Positions 17,188 to 27,663 are shown, numbered from the stretch's first letter. The stretch is DNA of 64,000 nucleotides from Calothrix sp. PCC 6303 (GCF_000317435.1 NC_019751.1:1054001-1118000); one strand, 5' to 3'. Notes: a model not told the origin generated them from the letters alone. Numbers and translations: made by a program.

Positions 17188-18864
17188 TTACTGATTTAAA
17201 GGTGGTAATTCTTCAATAATTTTGAAGCGAATATGGTTAATTGCTAACTCACCAATAGAAATATCTTCTTTTTTGAGTCTTTCACCTTTACTCATTAAAG
17301 TTTCAAAAGAAATACCTTTACCAATCTCAATATGATACCAGGATAAGCCCATAAAAAAGCGGGTGGGATGGGCACTTTGATAACCCAAATCATCTGGGTT
17401 TGATTCCATCGGCAACCAGCCGATACTGGGAATATAGAATTCTAGCCAAACATGGTTAAAATCAGGTTCTAGGGGAATGCCTTGGTGATCGGCATAGGGT
17501 GGACATTTATACCTACCTACGGTGCGGCAAGCGATACCATTGAGGCGGCATAATGCTAGTAAAACTCCTACATACTCACCACAGGAGCCAGTACCACGCT
17601 CTAAGACAACATCGGGGGCATCTATGTGAGGTTTGATACTATATGAAAGTTGATCATAAACATAATTACGGATACTATACATTTTCCGTAACAAATTAGT
17701 TTCACTACCTACAGCAACTTTGGCGGCATCCTGAACAATTGTATTATCCATTGCTAACTCATCATCATCAACGAGATAGCGAGTTTGAAATTCCTCAGAC
17801 AGTTCTGGGATATTTTCCACATCACGGGGAGTTAGACGATATTTGACACCACGAACTTCGAGAATTGCTTTCCAACCAAAAAGGTGACGTTCTCCTGGAA
17901 CAAGGGTTTCAAACTTAAAAACAGCTACCTTTTGTCCGTCGATAATTTCTTCGCTGAAGGGTAAACCAACAGCTTCAACACTCACTACCCTTTGGCGATC
18001 AGTATTACTAGGTAAAGCAATCCGCCATTCGACTTCTGGTAAGTATACCTCTTCGAGGGGAGCAATTTCCTCGATGTAAGACATTTCGATGCGGTACCCG
18101 TTAGAAAGACAGCAACGAGTTTGGGGATCGTAATGATAACTCAGGGGATGAATGAAAGTGCGATCGCGGTAAGCTAATTCTTGGCTAGGATCGGCATTTG
18201 GGTTATCTCGAATAAAAGCCTCTTCCGAAGCATAAGCCACATAGATCGTTTCCTTTCCAGATTCGCTATTGCTATGTACAGCTAGACCTGTGGGACATTC
18301 AAATGGTGTTAGAATGCTAAACCGAATATCTCCGGTAGCCCTATCAAGGGCAAAAATCGTTTGTTCAACTTTATCAGCAACCCAAAGAGTTTCTTCACAA
18401 ACCGCTAAATTAGCAATTCCTACACCAGGAGCATAAAATTGGGTAATTTTGCGTCGGGTTTCACAATCATAAATCAAGATTGCTCCCATTTTTTGGCAAC
18501 TGACATAAACAGTTGATCCCCAAACAGCAATTCCATCAGCTTGGTAGGGCAAAGTGATAAAATGTTCCAATCCCCAAGAGTTAAACTTACATAAATAGAT
18601 ACTCTTACCCCTTGTTACCCAGAGCGTATCTTCCCACAAACTTATACCAGTGATATCCATGAATTCACTGGTATGGTGCGGGTTGAGAATCTTGGTATTG
18701 TCTGTAACTGGGTCAACTTGCAGGAGATAACCGCGATTTGAGTCAATGGCAATTAGCGTATTCTTGATAAAAGCGATGCCACCAAGGGCAGCAGCACAAA
18801 GAGGTCGAATTGTTCTTTGCCCAAACATTTGGCTATTCGGAAAACTAGTAAGTGCAGAACCCAT
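17188..18864 (-). CDS. beta-propeller / transglutaminase-like fusion protein
   Basis: Protein of 558 residues. The first 230 or so form a beta-propeller of the SMP-30/NHL type, with blades such as GIAFIKNTLIAIDSNRGYLL, GISLWEDTLWVTRG and NLAVCEETLWVADK. The C-terminal half is a transglutaminase-like domain: RGTGSCGEYVGVLLALCR with the catalytic Cys at about residue 427, FNHVWLEFY with the His at about 470, and a following ESNPDD for the Asp. No signal peptide is evident, so the protein seems cytoplasmic. Members of the family act as proteases or peptide cross-linkers; the propeller could hold the substrate. It has its own promoter region and no operon partner. Substrate unknown. Confidence 0.82.
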   Translation of the reverse strand: MGSALTSFPNSQMFGQRTIRPLCAAALGGIAFIKNTLIAIDSNRGYLLQVDPVTDNTKILNPHHTSEFMDITGISLWEDTLWVTRGKSIYLCKFNSWGLEHFITLPYQADGIAVWGSTVYVSCQKMGAILIYDCETRRKITQFYAPGVGIANLAVCEETLWVADKVEQTIFALDRATGDIRFSILTPFECPTGLAVHSNSESGKETIYVAYASEEAFIRDNPNADPSQELAYRDRTFIHPLSYHYDPQTRCCLSNGYRIEMSYIEEIAPLEEVYLPEVEWRIALPSNTDRQRVVSVEAVGLPFSEEIIDGQKVAVFKFETLVPGERHLFGWKAILEVRGVKYRLTPRDVENIPELSEEFQTRYLVDDDELAMDNTIVQDAAKVAVGSETNLLRKMYSIRNYVYDQLSYSIKPHIDAPDVVLERGTGSCGEYVGVLLALCRLNGIACRTVGRYKCPPYADHQGIPLEPDFNHVWLEFYIPSIGWLPMESNPDDLGYQSAHPTRFFMGLSWYHIEIGKGISFETLMSKGERLKKEDISIGELAINHIRFKIIEELPPLNQ

Positions 18865-19224
18865 AGTAAACTTGTTTATTTAACGGTTAAATCAATCTCG
18901 AAGTCAGTGAAGAGCCAGAAATAATAGGGGCAGGAAGCCGGGGAAATGACCCCTTGCTTCCTCCTCTACTGACTGAGGCTTTCTAGTATCGACTATTCTA
19001 GGAACGAGAAACTTATGTGTAGCAAAATACTTCTTGGTTGGTTTTAACCAATCATCTGGCAGGAAGTAATTTTGAGGTGTTAGTGATGACACTCACATCA
19101 TACCTATTATGAATATGAATAGGTATCAACGATAAACCTAATGTAACTTTAGTTGATGGCTTTCTTAGCATCAATAAACTAGGATTAGGATCGAAATTTA
19201 AAACCATTTCCAGTAACCTATACG

Positions 19225-22110
19225 ATGTCTGCTCATTCTCTACCCGATTTAGCCGCCAATTGGCACAATGTCGAAACCAGTAAAGCTATCGAAATGCTCT
19301 CTACAGATGCAGATAATGGCATTACTTCCCAAGAAGTTGAACAACGTTTGCTCAAATATGGGACAAATGAATTAGAAGAAACTGGTGGTCGCAGTGCTTG
19401 GGAGATTTTAGTCGATCAGTTCAAAAATATCATGTTGTTGATGCTGATCGCTGTAGCTTTCATTTCCGGGGCTTTAGATTTATTAGCTTGGCAACAAGGA
19501 ACTTTAAAACCCGGTGAAATTCCCTTTAAAGATAGTATTGCGATTTTAGCAATTGTGATTTTGAACGGTATCCTAGGGTATGTACAGGAAAGCCGTGCAG
19601 AGCAAGCCTTGGCAGCTTTGAAAAAAATGTCTTCCCCCAATGTCCGGGTAATACGCGATCGCAAAGTTGTAGAAATCGCCGGAAAAGATCTAGTTCCTGG
19701 GGATGTAATGCTGTTGGAGGCTGGGGTACAGGTAGCAGCCGACGGGAGGTTAATTGAACAGTCGAATTTGCAAATCCGGGAATCAGCACTTACTGGGGAA
19801 GCAGAAGCCGTAAGTAAACGCTCAGAAATTCAATTGCCAGAAGATACATCTTTAGGCGATCGCATTAATTTAGTATTCCAAGGTACCGAGGTTGTCCAAG
19901 GACGCGGTAAAGTCGTGGTGACACGTACAGGAATGCGAACGGAACTAGGGAAAATCGCCGAATTGTTACAATCGGTGGAAAGTGAACCAACCCCCCTACA
20001 ACAAAGAATGACCCAACTGGGTAACGTGTTGGTGGCTGGCTCCCTAATTTTAGTAGCCATCGTCATCATTGGTGGGATGATTCACGCTTATTTCATTGCT
20101 GGGGCAAGGGAAAATGACCTTTTCAACAGACTCCAGGAACTGGTGGAAGTGTCCCTAAGTATGGCAGTGGCAGTGGTTCCCGAAGGCTTACCAGCGGTAA
20201 TTACTGTGACATTGGCACTGGGCACCCAAAGAATGGTAAAACGCCATGCCCTAATTCGCAAACTACCAGCAGTAGAAACCTTGGGTTCTGTAACTACGAT
20301 TTGTTCTGATAAAACCGGGACGTTGACTCAGAATAAAATGGTAGTGCAAAGTATCTACGCCAAGAATTACGAATTTAAAATTACTGGAGATGGTTACGCA
20401 CCCCAAGGAGATTTTGCCCTCAATCAAAGAACGGTTTCCTTGGAGGAACATCCGGAAGTTTCTTCCCTCTTAGTTGCTTGTGCAGTTTGTAATGATTCAT
20501 TCTTACAACAGGAAAATGGAACTTGGGGAATTATTGGCGACCCCACCGAAGGGGCATTATTAACCTTGGCTGCAAAGGGTGGCATCGAAAAAGATCAGTG
20601 GAGTAGTAAGTTACCTCGTGTGGGGGAAATTCCCTTTTCTTCCGAAAGAAAGCGGATGAGCGTGATTTGCGAAGTACAAACAGTTACCAATGGTTTCTCA
20701 CCTGTGGTAGATGTTGATCCAACCATCCGCGAAATTGCCAACGAAAAATATTTGATGTTCACCAAAGGCTCACCAGAGTTGATTCTGGAAAGATGCGATC
20801 GCATTGACGCGGGAACCAAGTCCTACGCCATCACATCGGAACAACGGCAGATTATTTTGGCAGAAAATGACAAAATGGCAAGCAATGGGTTACGGGTGCT
20901 AGGTTTCGCCTACAGACCCCTCCCAGAAGTTCCCCCCGATGGTGAGGGAGAAGCCACCGAGCAACATCTAGTTTGGTTGGGGTTAGTGGGGATGTTGGAT
21001 GCCCCTCGCCCAGAAGTCCGTGATGCCGTCAAAGAATGCCGTGCAGCCGGAATTCGCCCAATTATGATCACCGGAGATCATCAATTGACAGCCCGTGCGA
21101 TCGCTAAAGATTTGGGCATTGCTGAAAATAGCAACGATCGAGTTTTGGTCGGGCAAGAATTGCAGAAAATGAGTGATCAAGAACTGGAGCAACAAGTTGA
21201 CTTGGTAAGTATTTATGCCAGGGTTGCCCCAGAACATAAATTACGCATCGTCCAAGCACTACAGCGACGTGGGCGATTTGTGGCAATGACAGGGGATGGG
21301 GTCAATGATGCTCCCGCCCTCAAACAAGCAGATATTGGTATCGCCATGGGCATCACAGGTACCGATGTGAGTAAGGAAGCCAGCGATATGATTCTCCTGG
21401 ATGATAATTTTGCCACCATCGTTGCTGCCACCAAAGAAGGTCGCGTAGTTTACACTAACATTCGCCGATTTATTAAGTACATCTTGGGTAGTAACATCGG
21501 GGAAGTACTTACCGTTGCCGCCGCACCACTTTTAGGTTTGGGTGGCGTACCCCTATCACCGTTACAAATTTTGTGGATGAACCTAGTCACCGACGGTTTA
21601 CCAGCCTTAGCCCTGGCAGTGGAACCCCCAGAGCCAGATGTGATGAAACGCGCCCCCTTTAGTCCTCGTGAAAGCATCTTTGATCGTGGTTTAGGCTCAT
21701 ACATGATTCGCATCGGGATTGTATTTGCCATTATTACCATCGCAATGATGGTTTGGGCATATCAACATTCCCACGCACCAGGTTACACAGGTGATCCAGA
21801 TACCTGGAAAACCATGGTGTTTACTACCCTCTGTATCGCCCAAATGGGACATGCTTTAGCAATTCGCTCCAACAACCAACTCACAATCCAAATGAACCCA
21901 TTCTCTAACTTATTTGTGTTGGGGGCTGTGGTGTTCACCACGATTTTACAATTGATGTTGGTTTATGTCGCACCACTACGGAATTTCTTTGGTACCCATG
22001 TATTAACAGGTCAGGAATTACTGATTTGTATTGGCTTTAGCGCCTTAATGTTTGTGTGGATTGAAGGAGAAAAGATTTTCTTCCGTCTCATTGGCAAGAA
22101 AACAATTTAG
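19225..22110 (+). CDS. P-type Ca2+-transporting ATPase (PacL/SERCA-like, type IIA)
   Basis: Membrane pump of 961 residues exporting Ca2+ with ATP. The cation-ATPase N domain comes first, then TGEAEAV in the actuator domain. The M4 motif VVPEGLPA and the phosphorylation site SDKTGTLTQ (Asp at residue 362) follow. [13 protein letters not shown] is near residue 690. The Ca2+ site residues in M5 (LGSNIGEV) and M6 ([12 protein letters not shown]) match SERCA site II. About ten membrane helices are expected. ATG at 19225; no strong Shine-Dalgarno. Downstream are two copies of a GAAACCGGGTTTC palindrome (22171 and 22224) and then the C-rich tract before recF. Specificity for Ca2+ over Mn2+ is likely, not certain. 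Confidence 0.92.
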   Translation: MSAHSLPDLAANWHNVETSKAIEMLSTDADNGITSQEVEQRLLKYGTNELEETGGRSAWEILVDQFKNIMLLMLIAVAFISGALDLLAWQQGTLKPGEIPFKDSIAILAIVILNGILGYVQESRAEQALAALKKMSSPNVRVIRDRKVVEIAGKDLVPGDVMLLEAGVQVAADGRLIEQSNLQIRESALTGEAEAVSKRSEIQLPEDTSLGDRINLVFQGTEVVQGRGKVVVTRTGMRTELGKIAELLQSVESEPTPLQQRMTQLGNVLVAGSLILVAIVIIGGMIHAYFIAGARENDLFNRLQELVEVSLSMAVAVVPEGLPAVITVTLALGTQRMVKRHALIRKLPAVETLGSVTTICSDKTGTLTQNKMVVQSIYAKNYEFKITGDGYAPQGDFALNQRTVSLEEHPEVSSLLVACAVCNDSFLQQENGTWGIIGDPTEGALLTLAAKGGIEKDQWSSKLPRVGEIPFSSERKRMSVICEVQTVTNGFSPVVDVDPTIREIANEKYLMFTKGSPELILERCDRIDAGTKSYAITSEQRQIILAENDKMASNGLRVLGFAYRPLPEVPPDGEGEATEQHLVWLGLVGMLDAPRPEVRDAVKECRAAGIRPIMITGDHQLTARAIAKDLGIAENSNDRVLVGQELQKMSDQELEQQVDLVSIYARVAPEHKLRIVQALQRRGRFVAMTGDGVNDAPALKQADIGIAMGITGTDVSKEASDMILLDDNFATIVAATKEGRVVYTNIRRFIKYILGSNIGEVLTVAAAPLLGLGGVPLSPLQILWMNLVTDGLPALALAVEPPEPDVMKRAPFSPRESIFDRGLGSYMIRIGIVFAIITIAMMVWAYQHSHAPGYTGDPDTWKTMVFTTLCIAQMGHALAIRSNNQLTIQMNPFSNLFVLGAVVFTTILQLMLVYVAPLRNFFGTHVLTGQELLICIGFSALMFVWIEGEKIFFRLIGKKTI

Positions 22111-22149
22111 GAACGAACGTGGATTAAATAAAGTACAAAAGTACGGTGC

Positions 22150-22240
22150 TTCAAAACTTTTCGTGAAGCCGAGAAACCGGGTTTCCTTCGACTGAATACA
22201 AAAATCTTTCGTATTCCAACTGAAGAAACCGGGTTTCGTT
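22150..22240. repeat. two GAAACCGGGTTTC palindromes
   Basis: The same short palindrome occurs at about 22171 and 22224, each with AAGA/GAGA and TTCG flanks, separated by an inverted-repeat spacer (GAATAC...GTATTC). May terminate the ATPase transcript. Confidence 0.55.
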
Positions 22241-22261
22241 CGTTAGTGCCTAGAAAGAAAC

Positions 22262-22456
22262 AAGAGAGCAGCCCCCTACCTCCCCTGCTCCCCCTGCTCC
22301 CCTACCTCCCCTGCTCCCCTACCTCCCCTGCTCCCCTACTCCCCTACCTCCCCTGCTCCCCTACTCCCCTACCTCCCCTGCCCCCCCTCGCTCCCCTACC
22401 TCCCCCTGCCCCCCCCCTGCTCCCCTACCTCCCCTTCTCCCTGCCCCCTGCTTCTT
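22262..22456 (+). repeat. C-rich minisatellite (CTCCCCTACCTCCCCTG units) abutting recF start
   Basis: About 190 bases of almost pure pyrimidine made of CTCCCCTAC and CTCCCCTG blocks in irregular tandem. The minus strand carries many G4 runs and could fold into quadruplexes. It reaches to within 6 bases of the recF ATG. A proline-rich open frame across it is a by-product. G-rich relatives occur at about 41500-41535 and 51815-51860. Confidence 0.9.
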
Positions 22457-23578
22457 ATGTTCCTCCAATCCCTCCACCTCCGATATTTCCGCAATTACAA
22501 AGAGCAGTTTGTAGAATTTACTGCACCCAAAACAATCTTGGTAGGTAACAATGCTCAGGGAAAATCAAATATGCTGGAAGCTGTGGAGTTACTAGCGACA
22601 TTACGTAGTCATCGGTTAGCACGCGATCGTGATCTGGTTCAAGATGGACAAGCGATCGCACAAATCAAAGCGACCCTAAAACGGGATACTGGAAATCATG
22701 ACCTAACTTTAACTTTACGCCGCAATGGTCGCCGCACTGTTGCCCGCAATAGTGAGGTTGTGCGCCGGCAAATGGATTTTTTAGGGATTTTAAATGCTGT
22801 GGAGTTCTCCAGTTTGGACTTGGAACTGGTGCGTGGGGGTCCAGATTTGCGCCGTCATTGGCTAGACACTTTACTCCTTCAGCTAGAGCCAATTTATACC
22901 CATATTTTGCAGCAATACAACCAAGTTTTGCGGCAACGAAACGCCTTCTTGAAGCAGCATGTAGAAACAACCCCAGATCCTGAGCAGCTAGCCCTTTGGG
23001 ATGCCCAATTAGTCGCCACAGGAATCAAAGTAATTAGAAGACGCGATCGCGCTATTCAAAGACTGGCACCCATAGCAGCTATGTGGCACGCCAATATTAG
23101 TAAAAGTACTGAAGTTCTCGAAATCAAATACTCCCCCAGCATCCCCTTTGAGGAAAGTCAGCCAGAACAAGTTCAAGAATCCTTTTTCGACAGAATTCAA
23201 CAACGTACAATAGCCGAGACTCACCAAGGTACAACCCTTGTTGGTCCCCACCGCGACGAAATCGAACTAGTAATTAATCAAACACCTGCTCGTCAGTATG
23301 GTTCCCAAGGACAACAACGCACTTTGGTACTGGCTTTAAAACTGGCAGAATTACAACTAATTGAAGAAGTAGTTGGCGAACCCCCACTATTATTACTTGA
23401 TGATGTCCTCGCAGAACTTGACCCCTCACGCCAAAACCAACTTCTGGACACCATCCAAGATCGTTTTCAAACCATCATCACCACCACACATCTAGGTTCG
23501 TTTGATGCACAGTGGTTAAAATCATCACAGATTCTCACAATTAATTCTGGTCAGATTCTCAGCCAAGCTATTTTTTAA
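22457..23578 (+). CDS. recF: DNA replication/repair protein RecF
   Basis: SMC-like ATPase that loads RecA at gaps with RecO and RecR. The Walker A GNNAQGKSN is at residues 30-38. The ABC-type signature GSQGQQRTLVLALKLAE is near 281. The Walker B PPLLLLDDVLAELD is near 310 and is followed by TTTHL. Length 373 is normal. ATG at 22457 begins the usual MFLQSLHLRYFRNY. The ribosome-binding region is the C-rich repeat itself and holds no Shine-Dalgarno. It is not linked to dnaA, dnaN or gyrB as in many other bacteria. Confidence 0.96.
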   Translation: MFLQSLHLRYFRNYKEQFVEFTAPKTILVGNNAQGKSNMLEAVELLATLRSHRLARDRDLVQDGQAIAQIKATLKRDTGNHDLTLTLRRNGRRTVARNSEVVRRQMDFLGILNAVEFSSLDLELVRGGPDLRRHWLDTLLLQLEPIYTHILQQYNQVLRQRNAFLKQHVETTPDPEQLALWDAQLVATGIKVIRRRDRAIQRLAPIAAMWHANISKSTEVLEIKYSPSIPFEESQPEQVQESFFDRIQQRTIAETHQGTTLVGPHRDEIELVINQTPARQYGSQGQQRTLVLALKLAELQLIEEVVGEPPLLLLDDVLAELDPSRQNQLLDTIQDRFQTIITTTHLGSFDAQWLKSSQILTINSGQILSQAIF

Positions 23579-23599
23579 TCCTTTCGAGACAACCATTCC

Positions 23600-23690
23600 C
23601 TAGTACGTCAAGGCAGTCGGGGAAAGCAGTTTATTACTGGGCTTTTCATGGTTAAATAATGGTGTGGTTATTTACGCCGTACTGTACTAG
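23600..23690. mobile_element. 91-bp MITE-like element, ends CTAGTAC
   Basis: Starts CTAGTACGTCAAGG and ends in the inverse CCGTACTGTACTAG. The ends resemble those at 34059-34199 and 44408 (CTAGTAC, an optional A, then GAT-like and CGGC-like bases). Non-coding; directly follows recF. Confidence 0.5.
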
Positions 23691-23869
23691 TTCAATAGAT
23701 CAAATTTCAGAACCAAGTTCAAAGAAAAATTAGTATTTATCCTGAGTACTCAAGCTGTATCAAATGAGTATAGTTGTTTAGAATATATATTATCTACTAT
23801 TGTTTTTACACCAATAATAATTAAATTGGGAATAAATAATTAAACAGCCGTTAGGCAGATGGCAAATAA

Positions 23870-24037
23870 TTTGAATCTAAATATCAACTTTTTTCGTCTT
23901 TAAGAAAGGTTGACACCACTAATAATATCTTGACTTGGGCTACTGATTATTCCCAGCATATTACTATGCTCATTTTCTATCCGCCCCAACAAGATACCAT
24001 CGAAGCTAAATTAGCCTCGGTTATAAATGATAATTAA
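23870..24037 (+). pseudogene. possible gene remnant, 55 codons without a good start
   Basis: The frame is open from a stop at 23867 to TAA at 24035 and its second half reads like protein (TWATDYSQHITMLIFYPPQQ, then DTIEAKLASVINDN). It has no ATG or GTG near its beginning and ends 13 bp before the next gene. It may be the decayed tail of a former gene. Weak evidence. Confidence 0.3.
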
Positions 24038-24050
24038 TTAATAACTGATT

Positions 24051-24476
24051 ATGAATCAATTAATTGAACGCAACGAAATTATTACTTTAGGAAAATCCTT
24101 ACGAGAAATTCAACCTCAACTACTGAAACAGAATTATCAAGAAGGCGCAAAACGTATGTGGTTTCAAGGTGAAGAGCCTTATTTTGACGTTTTTTTTGAA
24201 ACCCAAAATCATCAAATAACTTGGTTCCAATTTACTTTGCGAGGTAAAACTCTTTCTTGGGATAACTCTAAACCAGGATGGCAGACAGGTATTAGTAATG
24301 AGTTGAAAATCAATGATGTGAGTTTCTACGCTGCAAGTAAATTAATTGAAAATGATCCGGAAATTGACTGGGAATTTATTAAGTTGGTAAAATCTATTTT
24401 AGAAATTCAAACTCATGAAGAGATGTTTGTGAAAGCATTGGAACTTTTTGATGAGAAAACATTTCCTTCTACCTAA
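24051..24476 (+). CDS. hypothetical protein, 141 aa
   Basis: I do not recognise a family. The protein is soluble and mixed alpha/beta: a helical N-terminus, then a strand-rich part (YFDVFFETQNHQITWFQFTLRG, KTLSWDNSKPGWQTGI), and a helical acidic C-terminus (FIKLVKSILEIQTHEEMFVKAL). The codon pattern and compact domain look real. It starts with ATG 13 bp after a remnant-like ORF. No neighbours indicate a job. Confidence 0.6.
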   Translation: MNQLIERNEIITLGKSLREIQPQLLKQNYQEGAKRMWFQGEEPYFDVFFETQNHQITWFQFTLRGKTLSWDNSKPGWQTGISNELKINDVSFYAASKLIENDPEIDWEFIKLVKSILEIQTHEEMFVKALELFDEKTFPST

Positions 24477-24542
24477 TTCCAAAGATGGCATTGCTCATTT
24501 GATGTATGAAAAGGATTTTGCGTAATCAAAGAAATCCTTGGA

Positions 24543-24562
24543 AGACGCAATGTATTGCGTCT
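24543..24562. repeat. short palindromic repeat (hairpin)
   Basis: AGACGCAA and TTGCGTCT around a TGTA loop, followed by CTACATTTT. It sits between the convergent 141-aa hypothetical gene and mgtC-like gene and can terminate both. Confidence 0.7.
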
Positions 24563-24612
24563 CTACATTTTAAATTCATACCGTAATTCAGCAACGTCCC
24601 AAGGATAATTAT

Positions 24613-25083
24613 TTACTTCAAGCTAGATTTTTCAAATCGTTTAAATACATACAACACCAAAAAGGTGAAAACTCCACCAATCAACCCTAATTCCCACAAA
24701 CCACACCCAGCAGCTATTCCCAAAGACGCGGAAACCCAAATAGCAGCAGCAGAAGTTAATCCATGAACTTCCGGACGTTGGGAAGTTTGGGAAGATGCCC
24801 GTAATATTTCACCAGCACCGAGAAACCCGACTCCAGCAGCGATTCCTTGAATGATTCGGCTGAGGTTATTTGTATCCAAATTTGATCCTCCGCCAGTAAG
24901 TTCCCAGGGTATAAGTGTGAATATTGCCGAAGCTAAACTAACCAGCATGTGAGTTCGCAAACCTGCTGGTTTATGTTTGAGTTCACGTTCTAAACCGATG
25001 ATGGCACCAAGAATTAGGGCAAATGATAATCTCAGAGTTATTTGTAGCCAGTTGTTGGATAGAATTTGGTGAATGCTGAACAA
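24613..25083 (-). CDS. MgtC/SapB family membrane protein
   Basis: Protein of 156 residues with about four membrane helices. It carries the family signature GAIIGLERELKHKPAGLRTHMLV close to the N-terminus, then GVGFLGAGEIL and a C-terminal GGVFTFLVLYVFKRFEK. MgtC proteins help bacteria cope with low Mg2+ and in pathogens inhibit the F-ATPase; in cyanobacteria the role is unclear. The C-terminal ACT-like cytosolic domain of longer MgtC proteins is absent. Alone on the minus strand, divergent from the PEP-synthase-like gene (87 bp between starts). Confidence 0.88.
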   Translation of the reverse strand: MFSIHQILSNNWLQITLRLSFALILGAIIGLERELKHKPAGLRTHMLVSLASAIFTLIPWELTGGGSNLDTNNLSRIIQGIAAGVGFLGAGEILRASSQTSQRPEVHGLTSAAAIWVSASLGIAAGCGLWELGLIGGVFTFLVLYVFKRFEKSSLK

Positions 25084-25170
25084 GAAATCTAGCAGTTTAA
25101 TTTGATAGGTCTAATTTTAACTGCTATCATACCGCTATGAGTAGATTTGGTACTGAAAAATAAAACTTGA

Positions 25171-27486
25171 GTGGATAAACTCTACTGGCTAGAAGAAATT
25201 GAATTACAAGACTACGCGAAAGTAGGAGATAAAGCTTTAAATTTGAGTAAGGCTATCCAACGTGGTTATCCGGTGATTCCCGGTTTTGTCGTGGGGGTTG
25301 GTGTTTTACGAGAATTTTTAGAAACCTTAAGTAGTTCAGAAGCATTAGTAGCTGATTTACCTCATTCTTCACTACGTTTAGATGTAGGAAATTGGCGACA
25401 ATTACAACAGGTAGCTAGGAGTTTGCGTCAAGAAATTATTGCTGCCACAATACCGCAAAATTGGTTAGATCAGATTTTAGCAGCAGTAGAAGATTGGGAT
25501 AGTAAACATTTGATTTTTCGTCCAACATTTGTACTACCAACGAAAATCAATTTTGGTAAAAATATTTCTGGATTGTTAGAGTCTCAGGTTTGTTTACGCG
25601 ATCGCACTTTGATTGAAACTACCCTAAAACAGGTATGGAGTCAATTATTTCGCGCCCGCAGTCTGCTATATTGGCAAAGATTAGGTATCGATATGAGCCA
25701 AATCAACTTGGCTGTATTAGTACAACCGATTGAAAATGCCATCGCTAGTGGTTCCTTGGTGGCTAATTCGGAAATCTGCGAAATCCATGGAACTTTTGGT
25801 TTAGGTTTTCCCCTCAATTATGGCGAAATTATTCCCGATTACTACAAGGTTAGTTGTCGTGATGGAATTATTCTGGAACGTCAACTTGGTAAAAAAATTC
25901 TCGGATATCAGCTAGATTATAATTCTCTAAGTCCTTATTTGATAAATCAAGAACTTAATCATCAGTTTTCTTTAAGTAATGATGATTGTCAGCAATTAGT
26001 CAGCCTCACAAAAAAAATACCAATTCCAGATCATACTAATTTCAGATTTGACTGGACAATTTTACAGCATCGAGGAAAAGATATTGTATACTTAACCCAA
26101 GCTTTATTCCCCCAAACTGCTGCAAATCTTCACCTTATATGTCAAGGACTAGGAGTTGCCAGAGGTGTTGTGACTGCACCAGTTCATGTTATTACTCGTC
26201 ATCAAGAAACTATTTCTGAACTAACCCCAGGTGTAATCTTAGTTGCTACAGTTATTGTTCCTGAATGGCTGCCTTTATTACATAGTTGCTCAGGTATTAT
26301 CACTGAACGAGGAGGATTTACTAGTCATGCTGCAATCTTGGCAAGAGAGTTAGGAATTCCCGCAGTAGTCAATGTCTCAGGTGCGACAAATATCATCCAC
26401 AGTGGGGATAGACTACTCATAAACGGTGACAGTGGAGAGATATTTAGTATCAAAAAAGGTAGTCATGGGGAACCATCAATGGAAAGATTGGAACCAGGAG
26501 TTCATAGTATTTCTGAATTAGATGTTGCAGATTTAGCTAGAGATAATTCTGTAGTTCCCTTGGGGAATGTGTATCCAACTATTGCTACGAAATTATTTGT
26601 AAATTTAAGCCAACCTAGTAGTTTAAAGACAATTGAAAATCTACCTATTGATGGAGTCGGATTACTGCGTTCGGAATTAATGACGGTTGGGTTACTTGAA
26701 GGGAAAAGTCCCCAGAGTTGGTTAGATGAAGGTAGAGAAAGGGAGTTAATAGAACGTTGGTATCAGCAGTTATTATTATTTGTGAAAGCTTTTGCACCTC
26801 GACCAATATTTTACCGCTCTTTAGATTTGCAAAGCAATGGAATTCAGTTGACGCGATCGCATGATGAATCCCAGCATAGCAACCAAGGGATATTAGGGGA
26901 ACGGGGAACCTTGGGATATTTGCAGAATTCGGCAGTTTTTGAGGTGGAATTGGCAGCTTTAGGGAAATTACAGCAAAATGGATATCATAATATTAATTTG
27001 ATTTTGCCATTTGTTCGTAGCGTGGAAGAATTTAGATTCTGTCGTCGTCGCATCGAACAAGCAGGATTGATGGATGTATCCCAATTTCAGTTGTGGATTA
27101 TGGCAGAAGTTCCCAGCGTTTTATTTTTGCTGAGTGAATATGTCAAAGCTGGAGTTCAAGGAATTGCAATTGGTTCTAATGATCTGACACAATTATTGTT
27201 GGGAATAGATCGGGAAAAAAGTAAACCAACCCGAACCTTAGATGAACGTCACCCCGCAGTCATGAATGCGATCGCACAATTGATCCAAATGGCGCAAAAT
27301 GAAAATATACCCTGTTCTATTTGTGGACAAGCACCCAGTTTATATCCAGAAATCATTGATTCTTTGGTACGTTGGGGTATCACTTCTATCTCAGTGGAAC
27401 CAAATTCCATACCTCAAACCTATCATGCGATCGCTCGTGCCGAACAACGGATTATTTTGAATGCTGCGCGTCGGCAAATGATGTGA
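25171..27486 (+). CDS. PEP-synthase-like protein with degenerate ATP-binding domain
   Basis: Protein of 771 residues with the three-part layout of phosphoenolpyruvate synthase. The swivelling phosphohistidine domain is intact (GGFTSHAAILARELGIPAVV). The C-terminal PEP/pyruvate barrel keeps DGVGLLRSEL, MAEVPSV, IGSNDLTQLLLGIDRE and the catalytic Cys region SICGQAPS. The N-terminal nucleotide-binding domain is altered: where PpsA has RSSATAEDLPDASFAGQ this protein has RPTFVLPTKINFGKN. It may therefore lack normal ATP-dependent activity and act as a paralogue with another phosphoryl donor or a regulatory role. Start is GTG at 25171. The call of the family is firm, the loss of function inferred by eye. 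Confidence 0.8.
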   Translation: MDKLYWLEEIELQDYAKVGDKALNLSKAIQRGYPVIPGFVVGVGVLREFLETLSSSEALVADLPHSSLRLDVGNWRQLQQVARSLRQEIIAATIPQNWLDQILAAVEDWDSKHLIFRPTFVLPTKINFGKNISGLLESQVCLRDRTLIETTLKQVWSQLFRARSLLYWQRLGIDMSQINLAVLVQPIENAIASGSLVANSEICEIHGTFGLGFPLNYGEIIPDYYKVSCRDGIILERQLGKKILGYQLDYNSLSPYLINQELNHQFSLSNDDCQQLVSLTKKIPIPDHTNFRFDWTILQHRGKDIVYLTQALFPQTAANLHLICQGLGVARGVVTAPVHVITRHQETISELTPGVILVATVIVPEWLPLLHSCSGIITERGGFTSHAAILARELGIPAVVNVSGATNIIHSGDRLLINGDSGEIFSIKKGSHGEPSMERLEPGVHSISELDVADLARDNSVVPLGNVYPTIATKLFVNLSQPSSLKTIENLPIDGVGLLRSELMTVGLLEGKSPQSWLDEGRERELIERWYQQLLLFVKAFAPRPIFYRSLDLQSNGIQLTRSHDESQHSNQGILGERGTLGYLQNSAVFEVELAALGKLQQNGYHNINLILPFVRSVEEFRFCRRRIEQAGLMDVSQFQLWIMAEVPSVLFLLSEYVKAGVQGIAIGSNDLTQLLLGIDREKSKPTRTLDERHPAVMNAIAQLIQMAQNENIPCSICGQAPSLYPEIIDSLVRWGITSISVEPNSIPQTYHAIARAEQRIILNAARRQMM

Positions 27487-27663
27487 TGATTTGGGAATAT
27501 AGCTTGTGCTCGGCTTTGCCGTTGCTACTAGACTAGGTAGAGTTTTTCCTTGTAGCGATACCCTTCTAGAGTCTTGGATAAAAACTGAGATGCATATAGC
27601 TTGCTCAATTCGCTACGCGATCGCTTAAAATTTAGAAGTTAATATTTTTATTTTCCCAAGAGC

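Noticed and set aside
18904-19092. 62-codon frame on the minus strand before the Ca2+ ATPase
   Set aside because: No domain, no ribosome-binding site, lies in a promoter region.
22246-22548. Proline-rich frame across the C-rich tract
   Set aside because: Produced by the repeat and overlapping recF in another frame.
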